DNA from: Clostridium algoriphilum
Lineage (GTDB): Bacteria > Bacillota > Clostridia > Clostridiales > Clostridiaceae
DNA length: 64,000 bases
Direction: 5' to 3'
Assembly (NCBI RefSeq): GCF_020443705.1
Contig: NZ_JAIZZK010000005.1
Span: 113,627 to 177,626, forward strand
The notes under the pieces were generated by a model. The model made no database searches. It worked only from the letters and a program-made list of their open reading frames with translations, and had not been told where the DNA came from. Shown here in pieces: positions 10,113 to 16,995 of the stretch (positions within the stretch are counted from its first letter, which is position 1; every line of letters begins with the position of its first letter). The translations under genes and the position numbers were made by a program.

Positions 10113-11174
10113 ATGAGAAAAGTGCTTATTACAGTACATTTAAAAAACTTTCTTATACTGATGACTGCATTTGTTGCCTTTATAGTAATTACTTCTGTTT
10201 TAATAGTTGGAGTAGGGAACAATGAAAAAGTAAATATAAATAAAAATAAAAATAAAAACTCTGTAAATAAGTTAGAGAATAATAAAAAAACTATTGTTAA
10301 ATATGAGTCACTTCCTAAAATAACCAAGGTTAAAGTATATATGACAAAAGAAAAGACTGTAAATGAACTTGATCTAGAAGAATATATAACTGGGGTTGTT
10401 GCTTCGGAAATGCCAGTTGGGTTTTCTGGGGAAGCTTTAAAGGCTCAAGCGGTGGCAGCTAGGACCTATGCTTTAGCTCATGTTATGGAAGCAGGTGGCA
10501 CAGCATGTAAAAATGGTAAGGGTGCTGATTTATGTGATACAGTACATTGCCAAGTTTATATGATTAAGGATGAGCGTATAAAAGTATGGGGAAAAGATAA
10601 AGGAGAAGAATATTGGAATAAAATTAAATTAGCAGTTGAAGGTACACGGGGACAAGTATTAACTTATAATAATAAATTGGTAATGGAGCCCTATTATTTT
10701 TCAACTAGCAGTGGAAATACAGAAAATTCTGAGGATGTTTTCAGTACTAGCATACCTTATTTAAGAAGTGTAGAAAGCCCAGGTGAAGAAAAAACAAAAA
10801 ATGCTAAAAGTACTAAAAGCTTTAAATATAAGGCATTAAGTCAAATTATAAATAGCAATTATTATAATGCTAATGTAAACACAGGTAATATTAAGAAACA
10901 AATAGCTGTAATTAGCAGAACTGATGCAGGAAGTGTCAAAAATATTAAGGTAGGAAGTATAACCATGACAGGTAGTAAATTTAGAACTATGTTAGATTTA
11001 AAATCTTCAAATTTCCAAATAAAGTTTAATTTAAACGGAATAGAAGTAGAATGTAGTGGATATGGACATGATGTAGGAATGAGTCAAAATGGTGCAAATG
11101 CAATGGCTAAGGATGGAAAAAGTTACGTAGATATATTAACTCATTATTATCAAGGCACTGCTATATCTAAATAA
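10113..11174 (+). CDS. spoIID: Stage II sporulation protein D, lytic transglycosylase
   Basis: Membrane-anchored peptidoglycan hydrolase that acts with SpoIIP and SpoIIM to drive engulfment of the forespore. The 353-residue protein has one N-terminal membrane helix (about 11-34), a Lys/Asn-rich linker, and a SpoIID/LytB domain starting near residue 75. The motif YITGVVASEMP carries the predicted catalytic Glu99. The C-x7-C-x4-C cluster near 129-142 resembles the metal-binding region described for the Clostridioides difficile enzyme. The C-terminal motif GYGHDVGMSQNGANAMA is typical. I chose ATG 10113 after a GAGGGGGA ribosome site; the TTG at 10086 has none. Confidence 0.95.
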   Translation: MRKVLITVHLKNFLILMTAFVAFIVITSVLIVGVGNNEKVNINKNKNKNSVNKLENNKKTIVKYESLPKITKVKVYMTKEKTVNELDLEEYITGVVASEMPVGFSGEALKAQAVAARTYALAHVMEAGGTACKNGKGADLCDTVHCQVYMIKDERIKVWGKDKGEEYWNKIKLAVEGTRGQVLTYNNKLVMEPYYFSTSSGNTENSEDVFSTSIPYLRSVESPGEEKTKNAKSTKSFKYKALSQIINSNYYNANVNTGNIKKQIAVISRTDAGSVKNIKVGSITMTGSKFRTMLDLKSSNFQIKFNLNGIEVECSGYGHDVGMSQNGANAMAKDGKSYVDILTHYYQGTAISK

Positions 11175-11188
11175 AAAGTTATATGTTT

Positions 11189-11232
11189 AGGCTGTTTATC
11201 CTATGCAACAAAGGGATAAGCAGCCTTATTTG
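11189..11232 (+). terminator. Probable terminator after spoIID
   Basis: A 13-bp stem (11189-11201 with 11214-11226, one G-T pair) ends in a weak, broken T-tract. Termination is likely but less certain than for hairpins with a clean T-run. Confidence 0.6.
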
Positions 11233-11433
11233 TTATGAATATAAAGTTATAGGTATAAATATAATTTAGAGTAAATAGCATAGGATATACAATGAATTTA
11301 TGATCTATATTTTTAATTGAAAAGCATTTATAAATAAAAAAAATATCAAAAAAATGAAACAAATGTAAAAAAAGTTAAAATTATATGTATGTTTTAATAC
11401 ATTATGGACAAAAATACAAATGGAGGTGTTTGT

Positions 11434-12219
11434 ATGGATAAGAACGCAAACAATAAGGCATTGAACTTTTTTAAGAAGGAGGGTTTTTACGTAATTTTAT
11501 TTGTTTGTTTATGTATAGTAGCTACAGTGGCATCTATAACAGCAAATAATAATAAGAAACTTTCAAGCAATCAAGAAGTGTCGCAAAAAGAACAAGCTAA
11601 TGCAGCAAATGTATTAAAAAAACAAAAGGAATACGAGGGTGCTCTGCAAGTGAAAGAAGAAAACTTAGCTAAGGCTAAGGCTAAGGCTCTTAAGGCAGTA
11701 CCTAACATTAAAAAGGCAACAACAGAAAATGTAGCAACGACTTCAGTTTCTAAAATAACAAATGCTCAATTCTCAAAACCTGTAGTTAATGGATTGCTCG
11801 CTAGGGCATATTCAAAAGATATAGATTCAGTAGTATATAAGACTACTGATAGTTATAGAAATAACTTAGGTATCGACATTCAAGCTAAAATAGGTACACC
11901 AGTTGTAGCTGTAATGGATGGAATAGTCAAAGAGGTTGGCACTGACGTTAATAGTCAAAATGGTAAGATGGTTGAAATAGATCATCAAAATGGCTTCGTT
12001 ACTAAATATACTAGTTTAGATGAAAAAATATTAGTAAAAAAAGGTGATAAAGTAACTAAAGAACAACAAATTGGTTCTGTGGGAAATACTAGTTTAAACT
12101 CATATAAAGAAGATTATGGTTCTCATTTGCATTTTGAGGTTTTACAAAATAGTAAGAATATTGATCCTGCTAAATATGTAAAATATGAAAAATACCAAAC
12201 TACAGCAACTAAAAAATAA
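11434..12219 (+). CDS. spoIIQ: SpoIIQ-like M23/LytM-domain protein
   Basis: Forespore protein expected to cross the inner forespore membrane and pair with SpoIIIAH to make the feeding channel. The 261-residue protein has a membrane helix at about 18-37, a Lys/Ala-rich coiled-coil-like stretch (about 50-95), and an M23 domain at about 115-245. The LytM zinc site is incomplete: the first ligand position of HxGxD is Asn144 (Asp148 is kept), while the H-x-H pair His231/His233 is present. Loss of the first His is also known in Bacillus SpoIIQ, whose domain is inactive. ATG 11434 has a GGAGGTG ribosome site at five bases; ATG 11404 has none. A plain M23 peptidase is the alternative call. Confidence 0.82.
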   Translation: MDKNANNKALNFFKKEGFYVILFVCLCIVATVASITANNNKKLSSNQEVSQKEQANAANVLKKQKEYEGALQVKEENLAKAKAKALKAVPNIKKATTENVATTSVSKITNAQFSKPVVNGLLARAYSKDIDSVVYKTTDSYRNNLGIDIQAKIGTPVVAVMDGIVKEVGTDVNSQNGKMVEIDHQNGFVTKYTSLDEKILVKKGDKVTKEQQIGSVGNTSLNSYKEDYGSHLHFEVLQNSKNIDPAKYVKYEKYQTTATKK

Positions 12220-12226
12220 CCAATAA

Positions 12227-12286
12227 CCATCTCAATTAGCCATTTTTCCTAAATATATGGTCAGATGACTAATTGGAATGGAATTT
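12227..12286 (+). terminator. Weak terminator-like hairpin after spoIIQ
   Basis: A 17-base imperfect stem (12227-12243 with 12265-12281) with three unpaired or mispaired positions. It is followed only by a short GAATTT, so it may attenuate rather than end transcription into spoIIID. Confidence 0.4.
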
Positions 12287-12339
12287 AAAAGCAAGGTATT
12301 GCATATTTATAAATATAGAAGGGTTTAGGAGGTAACACT

Positions 12340-12594
12340 TTGAAAGACTATATTGAAGATCGAGTATTAGAAGTTGCAAAGTATATTATTGAATCAAAGG
12401 CTACAATAAGAAGAACCGCCAAAGTGTTTGGAGTTAGCAAAAGTACTATACACAAAGACATGACGGAAAGGTTGCCTACAATAAATCCCCAAATTGCTAA
12501 CGAAGCAAAAACAATTTTGGATATAAATAAAGCCGAGAGACATATCAGGGGTGGACGTGCAACTAGATTAAAATACAAGGCAATAGAAGGATAA
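12340..12594 (+). CDS. spoIIID: Sporulation transcriptional regulator SpoIIID
   Basis: Small DNA-binding protein of the mother-cell programme that tunes SigE-dependent genes and helps the change to SigK. The 84-residue length is exact for the family. The helix-turn-helix occupies about residues 18-42 with ATIRRTAKVFGVSKSTIHKD, and the basic C-terminal tail ending near GGRATRLKYK is characteristic. The start is a TTG at 12340, six bases after a strong AGGAGGT ribosome site. The gene keeps its usual neighbour mbl downstream. Confidence 0.96.
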   Translation: MKDYIEDRVLEVAKYIIESKATIRRTAKVFGVSKSTIHKDMTERLPTINPQIANEAKTILDINKAERHIRGGRATRLKYKAIEG

Positions 12595-12719
12595 AAGCAC
12601 TTCAAACTAAAAACTATAAAAAATATTAATTATAATAGAGGAATTTTTATGGCTTTATAGAATAGAGTTTAGTATAATTTAATTATAGAATATACTAAAG
12701 AGCAGGAGTGAGTTTTGAA

Positions 12720-13754
12720 ATGTTTTTTTTTAGAATGGGAACAGATATGGGAATAGACTTAGGTACAGCTACAGTGCTTGTATATATCAAGGGTAAAGGT
12801 GTCATTTTAAAAGAGCCTTCTGTTGTTGCCATAGATAAAAACAATAATAGAGTATTGGCAGTCGGAGAAGAAGCTAGGCAAATGATAGGAAGAACGCCAG
12901 GAAACATTGTGGCAATACGTCCTATGAGGGACGGTGTTATTTCAGATTATGATATAACTGAAAAAATGTTAAAGCATTTTATAAAGAAGGCTTGTGGGAA
13001 AAAAAGGCTATCTGCTCCAAAAGTTGTGATATGTGTCCCTTGCGAAGCAACAGAAGTGGAAAGAAGAGCAGTAGAAGATGCAGCTAGAAATGCAGGTGCT
13101 AAAAAAGTTCAACTTATAGAAGAGCCACTAGCAGCGGCAATAGGAGCAGGACTCGATATTGCTAAAGCAAGTGGAAATATGGTTATTGATATTGGTGGAG
13201 GGACTACTGATATTGCAGTTGTTTCTTTAGGAGGCATGGTTGTACGTGAATCAATTAAAGTAGCTGGAGATAGGTTTGATGATGATATTATAAAATACAT
13301 CAGGAAGAAACATAAGTTAATGATTGGTGAGAGAACGGCAGAGAATTTAAAAATCAACATAGGTTGCGCTTATGTGCAAGAAGAGAATGCAAGTATGGAG
13401 ATTAGAGGACGAGATTTAATTACGGGTCTCCCAAAAAATTTAGAAGTATCATCGGAAGAAATGAGAGAAGCTTTAAAAGAGGCGGTATATTCAATAGCAG
13501 GATGTGCTCATTCTGTGTTAGAAAAAACACCACCTGAGCTTTCAGCAGATATAGCTGATAAAGGTATAGTTATGACCGGTGGAGGTTCACTGTTAAAAGG
13601 ATTAGATAAACTTATACAAGAGTTTACTAAAGTGCCAGTTTATTTGGCTGAGGATCCAATTTCATGTGTAGCACTCGGGACAGGAAAAGTGCTAGACTAT
13701 GTGGATAAATTAGACAATTCTTTTAATGGAGGAGACAAATACCTAACAGATTAA
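12720..13754 (+). CDS. mbl: Rod-shape determining protein of the MreB family (Mbl)
   Basis: Actin-like ATPase that forms membrane-associated filaments and guides sidewall peptidoglycan synthesis. The 344-residue protein has the phosphate-1 motif MGIDLGTAT near the N-terminus, phosphate-2 VIDIGGGTTDIAVVSLGG near 160-177, and the adenosine motif MTGGGSLLKGLD near 285-296. The N-terminal MFFFRMG would serve as a membrane-binding end. Position next to spoIIID points to Mbl rather than MreB proper. ATG 12720 is chosen; the ribosome site AGGAG is about 11 bases away, and the in-frame GTG at 12708 overlaps that site so is unlikely. Confidence 0.9.
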   Translation: MFFFRMGTDMGIDLGTATVLVYIKGKGVILKEPSVVAIDKNNNRVLAVGEEARQMIGRTPGNIVAIRPMRDGVISDYDITEKMLKHFIKKACGKKRLSAPKVVICVPCEATEVERRAVEDAARNAGAKKVQLIEEPLAAAIGAGLDIAKASGNMVIDIGGGTTDIAVVSLGGMVVRESIKVAGDRFDDDIIKYIRKKHKLMIGERTAENLKINIGCAYVQEENASMEIRGRDLITGLPKNLEVSSEEMREALKEAVYSIAGCAHSVLEKTPPELSADIADKGIVMTGGGSLLKGLDKLIQEFTKVPVYLAEDPISCVALGTGKVLDYVDKLDNSFNGGDKYLTD

Positions 13755-13770
13755 AAAGTGTAAACAAGCT

Positions 13771-13820
13771 ATAAAAATAAGCAATACAATTATTAGTTTA
13801 ATTGTATTGCTTATTTTTAT
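13771..13820. terminator. Bidirectional terminator between mbl and yyaC
   Basis: A perfect 21-bp inverted repeat (13771-13791 with 13800-13820) with an eight-base loop. The stem ends in A-rich and T-rich arms, so it gives a T-tract on both strands and can serve both convergent genes. Confidence 0.9.
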
Positions 13821-13881
13821 ATTGAACGAGATTTACTAGATTAAGGTTATTGTTAATTTACTTTAAACAAATCACAGAATA

Positions 13882-14436
13882 TTAAACGGTACTTGAATCA
13901 TTTTCTTTATCAGTAAGTGAATACAGATAATATGAATGCAAAAGGGATCTGCTTAAAACATTAGCAATTTCCATTACCAGACTAAGTCTTATATTTCTAT
14001 TAGTGAATAACTCACTGTCATCACTTGAGTCTACAATACCTATTAATGAAAAATTGCCTACTTTAGGAAGTGTTTTACCTACACCTTTACCAGGATGTAT
14101 TGGATAATCTCTAGCTTGGAGTTCACCGATACTCGAAATATCGCCTAAACATGCGTCTACACCTATTATAGTACAATTTGGATGCAGTGCGTTTATTTCA
14201 GATAATTTACTATCTATGTTTAAGGCATGAATCGGATTGTCTATAGTACCATATACAGGCAATGGAAAGGAGCTATTTTTTAAAAATGTACCAACTAAAG
14301 GGCCTAGACAATCACCTATACATCTATCGGTGCCTATGCAAACAACTAAAGTGTTTTTATCAATATGGTCTTTTAGAAAATTAGAAATTGTATAGTAGGC
14401 TAAAGGATCTTTATAATGTGTTTTTGTTTTACTCAA
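13882..14436 (-). CDS. yyaC: Spore protease-like protein YyaC (DUF1256)
   Basis: Member of the GPR-related YyaC family found in spore formers; the biochemical role is not established. The 184-residue protein has the conserved N-terminal run VCIGTDRCIGDCLGPLVG near 31-48 and the acidic motif GVDACLG near 92-98, features shared with the family. The start is TTG at 14436, seven bases after an AAGGAGGT ribosome site. It converges on mbl and fits the sporulation neighbourhood. Confidence 0.85.
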   Translation of the reverse strand: MSKTKTHYKDPLAYYTISNFLKDHIDKNTLVVCIGTDRCIGDCLGPLVGTFLKNSSFPLPVYGTIDNPIHALNIDSKLSEINALHPNCTIIGVDACLGDISSIGELQARDYPIHPGKGVGKTLPKVGNFSLIGIVDSSDDSELFTNRNIRLSLVMEIANVLSRSLLHSYYLYSLTDKENDSSTV

Positions 14437-14706
14437 GAAATATACCTCCTTAATTGCTCTGGAGGAAAATAATTATAAATTAGTTTCCTATGAATAATTT
14501 ATATGAGTAAATTCTGTGTATTATTATGATAAAAGAATAAAAAAATGTTAATTTCCAAATAATCTATATATATTATTTTATAACCATGATATCAAGATCT
14601 ACAAATAAGAACAATTTTAGAAAAGTGGATTAATGCTTAATATAGAGTAAATGTGTGAATAATATAGTAATGTAGAGAAGACTAGTTTTAGAGAGAGTAT
14701 ATGGAC

Positions 14707-14735
14707 TTGAAATAAATTTATTAAAGTTGTATAAT
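14707..14735 (+). promoter_or_regulatory. SigA-type promoter of the tRNA operon
   Basis: TTGAAA at 14707-14712 and TATAAT at 14730-14735 are separated by 17 bases, placing the start about 35 bases before the first tRNA. The remaining sequence between yyaC and this point (14437-14706) shows nothing but AT-rich DNA that must include the yyaC promoter. A second TATAAT at 14768 is too close to the tRNA to be used. Confidence 0.75.
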
Positions 14736-14775
14736 AATTCTTGTCGACACGATAAAACGATAAAAAATATAATAT

Positions 14776-14850
14776 GCTGGCATGGCTCAACGGTAGAGCA
14801 GCTGACTTGTAATCAGCAGGTTGTAGGTTCAATTCCTATTGCCAGCTCCA
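14776..14850 (+). tRNA. tRNA-Thr(TGT), first copy
   Basis: 75-nt cloverleaf with 7-bp acceptor stem GCTGGCA/TGCCAGC, anticodon TGT in the loop of the CTGACTTGTAATCAG arm, T-arm GGTTCAATTCC, discriminator T and encoded CCA. Confidence 0.96.
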
Positions 14851-14855
14851 TAAAT

Positions 14856-14940
14856 GGAGGAGTTCCCGAGTGGCCAAAGGGGGCAGACTGTAAATCTGTT
14901 ACGTAATGTTTCGATGGTTCGAATCCGTCCTCCTCCACCA
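14856..14940 (+). tRNA. tRNA-Tyr(GTA), first copy
   Basis: 85-nt class II tRNA with a long variable arm, acceptor GGAGGAG/CTCCTCC, anticodon GTA within GACTGTAAATC, and encoded CCA. It begins five bases after the Thr tRNA. Confidence 0.96.
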
Positions 14941-14964
14941 TTTATTATAGTTATCATAAGTTTT

Positions 14965-15040
14965 GGGAGCATAGCTCAGCTGGGAGAGCATCTGCCTTAC
15001 AAGCAGAGGGTCACAGGTTCGAACCCTGTTGTTCCCACCA
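14965..15040 (+). tRNA. tRNA-Val(TAC)
   Basis: 76-nt cloverleaf starting GGGAGCA, anticodon TAC within GCCTTACAAGC, T-arm GGTTCGAACC and encoded CCA. It lies between the two Thr-Tyr pairs. Confidence 0.96.
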
Positions 15041-15072
15041 TAACAATTTCTTATACAATTGAATAAATTCAT

Positions 15073-15147
15073 GCTGGCATGGCTCAACGGTAGAGCAGCT
15101 GACTTGTAATCAGCAGGTTGTAGGTTCAATTCCTATTGCCAGCTCCA
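15073..15147 (+). tRNA. tRNA-Thr(TGT), second copy
   Basis: 75 nt and identical in sequence to the Thr tRNA at 14776, with the same acceptor stem, anticodon TGT and encoded CCA. Confidence 0.96.
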
Positions 15148-15152
15148 CATAT

Positions 15153-15237
15153 GGAGGAGTTCCCGAGTGGCCAAAGGGGGCAGACTGTAAATCTGTTACG
15201 TAATGTTTCGATGGTTCGAATCCGTCCTCCTCCACCA
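15153..15237 (+). tRNA. tRNA-Tyr(GTA), second copy
   Basis: 85 nt and identical to the Tyr tRNA at 14856, including the long variable arm and encoded CCA. It is the last tRNA before the operon terminator. Confidence 0.96.
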
Positions 15238-15238
15238 A

Positions 15239-15262
15239 AAGACATCTTAAGGTGTCTTTTTT
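15239..15262 (+). terminator. Terminator of the tRNA operon
   Basis: Stem AGACATC/GGTGTCT with a TTAA loop (one G-T pair) followed by six T residues, starting right after the last CCA. Confidence 0.85.
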
Positions 15263-15291
15263 GATTTTGTTCTTATAACATATAGGTCTTG

Positions 15292-15320
15292 TTGACATTG
15301 TAAAATGTATATGTTAATAT
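15292..15320 (+). promoter_or_regulatory. SigA-type promoter of the metK leader
   Basis: TTGACA at 15292-15297 and TAATAT at 15315-15320 with a 17-base spacer. Transcription would begin just before the SAM aptamer. Confidence 0.75.
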
Positions 15321-15342
15321 AAATAAAACTTAATATTGATAA

Positions 15343-15490
15343 CTCTTATCAAGAGAGGTGGAGGGAAAAAGGCCCTATGAAACCCGGCAACCGGTGCAAT
15401 GCACAATGGTGCCAATTCCTGCAGATAGTCTGCGAGATAAGTGAGATGGTTAAAACACCTCTTCTTATTTTAGAAGAGGTTTTATTTTTT
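15343..15490 (+). ncRNA. SAM-I (S-box) riboswitch with terminator
   Basis: The aptamer spans about 15343-15445 and closes with CTTATC/GATAAG (P1). Inside are the conserved AGAGGTGGAGGG, CTATGAAACCCGGCAACC and GGTGCCAATTCC elements of the S-box. The expression platform is a perfect 9-bp terminator (15457-15465 with 15472-15480) with a T-rich tail. Known S-box logic is that bound S-adenosylmethionine promotes termination. This fits the downstream gene, metK, which makes SAM. Confidence 0.96.
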
Positions 15491-15526
15491 ATAAAAAAAT
15501 TTTAAACATTAGAAAGGAGAATTATA

Positions 15527-16702
15527 ATGAAAAGATTATTTACATCAGAATCTGTTACAGAAGGACATCCAGATAAAATCTGTGACCAAATTTCAGATGC
15601 TGTACTTGACGCTATTTTAGAACAAGACCCTTATGCTAGAGTCGCTTGTGAAACAGCGGTTACTACAGGAATGGTTTTAGTTATGGGAGAGATAACAACT
15701 GATTGTTATGTAGATGTTCCCAAAGTTGTTAGAAGTACTATTGAAGGTATAGGATATACTAGAGCAAAATATGGTTTTGATGCTAGCACATGTGCTGTAA
15801 TTACATCTATTAATGAACAATCAGCAGATATAGCCATGGGAGTAGATGAAGCTTTAGAATCTAAGGCAGGTGAACTTTCAAAAGTTGACGCAATAGGTGC
15901 TGGAGACCAAGGTATGATGTTTGGATTTGCAACCAATGAGACACCAGAGTTCATGCCACTACCAATTTCAATGGCTCATAGATTAGCAAGAAGATTAAGT
16001 GAAGTAAGAAAGAATGGTACATTAGATTATTTAAGACCAGATGGGAAAACTCAAGTTACTGTAGAGTATGAAGACAATAAGCCAGTGAGAATTGATACCA
16101 TTGTTATTTCAACTCAACATGGAAAAGAAGCAACCCATGATCAAATCGAAAAAGATTTAATAGAGAATGTAATAAAACCTATAGTTCCAAGTGGTTTATT
16201 AGATGAGAAAACTAAATATTATATAAATCCTACGGGCAGATTTGTAATCGGGGGACCACAGGGTGACTCAGGTTTAACCGGAAGGAAGATAATAGTTGAC
16301 ACTTACGGAGGATATGGTAGACATGGCGGTGGAGCATTCTCTGGAAAAGATGCAACAAAAGTAGATAGATCGGCTGCTTATGCTGCAAGATGGGTTGCTA
16401 AAAATCTAGTAGCTGCAGGAGTTGCAGATAAACTAGAAATAGAATTAGCATATGCTATAGGTGTAGCTAAACCAGTATCTATAGAGGTTGAAACCTTTGG
16501 AACGGGAAAGATTTCAGATGACAAAATTGTTGCTATAGTTGAAAAAGTATTTGATTTAAGGCCTGCTGTAATTATAAGAGAATTAGACCTTAGAAAACCT
16601 ATTTACAAACAAGTAGCAGCTTATGGACATTTTGGAAGAACTGATCTAGATCTTTCATGGGAAAAACTGAATAAGGTTGATGAAATAAAAAAATATATGT
16701 AA
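15527..16702 (+). CDS. metK: S-adenosylmethionine synthetase
   Basis: Makes SAM from methionine and ATP. The 391-residue protein has the family signatures: [20 protein letters not shown] near 9-28 (ATP and Mg binding), [12 protein letters not shown] near 124-135, and the glycine-rich GGGAFSGKD near 265-273 (P-loop-like). Length is normal and there are no interruptions. The ribosome site GAAAGGAG sits upstream. Expression should fall when SAM is high, through the S-box leader. Confidence 0.98.
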   Translation: MKRLFTSESVTEGHPDKICDQISDAVLDAILEQDPYARVACETAVTTGMVLVMGEITTDCYVDVPKVVRSTIEGIGYTRAKYGFDASTCAVITSINEQSADIAMGVDEALESKAGELSKVDAIGAGDQGMMFGFATNETPEFMPLPISMAHRLARRLSEVRKNGTLDYLRPDGKTQVTVEYEDNKPVRIDTIVISTQHGKEATHDQIEKDLIENVIKPIVPSGLLDEKTKYYINPTGRFVIGGPQGDSGLTGRKIIVDTYGGYGRHGGGAFSGKDATKVDRSAAYAARWVAKNLVAAGVADKLEIELAYAIGVAKPVSIEVETFGTGKISDDKIVAIVEKVFDLRPAVIIRELDLRKPIYKQVAAYGHFGRTDLDLSWEKLNKVDEIKKYM

Positions 16703-16718
16703 TGAGATAAAAAGAATA

Positions 16719-16757
16719 AAAAAGGGGATAACAATTAATGATTGTTATCCCCTTTTT
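16719..16757 (+). terminator. Terminator after metK
   Basis: Strong stem AAAGGGGATAACAAT with its complement around a TAATG loop, ending in a T-run. Confidence 0.9.
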
Positions 16758-16916
16758 GTATAAGCAATAATAAGTTTTTGAAGACGTTCTCAAACACTCT
16801 AATAATTATAAATAATTTAGTGGGTGTAAAAATATAGTGGATTATTATTTAGCATTTTGATAAAATTTAAGATAGGGGTATACTAAAGATGGTAAATAAT
16901 AAATAAACTACATATG

Positions 16917-16969
16917 ATATAATACTAATAGTGACACTAATTGTATTATTATCACTATTAGTATTATAT
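16917..16969 (+). repeat. 18-bp perfect inverted repeat upstream of recD2
   Basis: 16917-16934 pairs perfectly with 16952-16969, leaving a 17-base AT-rich loop. There is no T-run, and the recD2 ribosome site begins only about a dozen bases later. It could be an operator or an mRNA structure; function is unknown. Confidence 0.7.
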
Positions 16970-16995
16970 ACGATTTTATAAATAGGGGAGATTTT

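Larger units (their letters stand above)
14776..15237 (+). repeat. 165-bp direct duplication of the tRNA-Thr/tRNA-Tyr pair
   Basis: 14776-14940 and 15073-15237 match throughout except for two or three bases in the five-base spacer between the tRNAs (TAAAT versus CATAT). The tRNA-Val gene lies between the copies. This points to a recent duplication or to gene conversion between the copies. Confidence 0.92.

Noticed and set aside
14617..15298. Several short open frames on both strands around the tRNA cluster
   Set aside because: They are readings through tRNA genes; repeats of the same peptide arise only because the tRNAs are duplicated.
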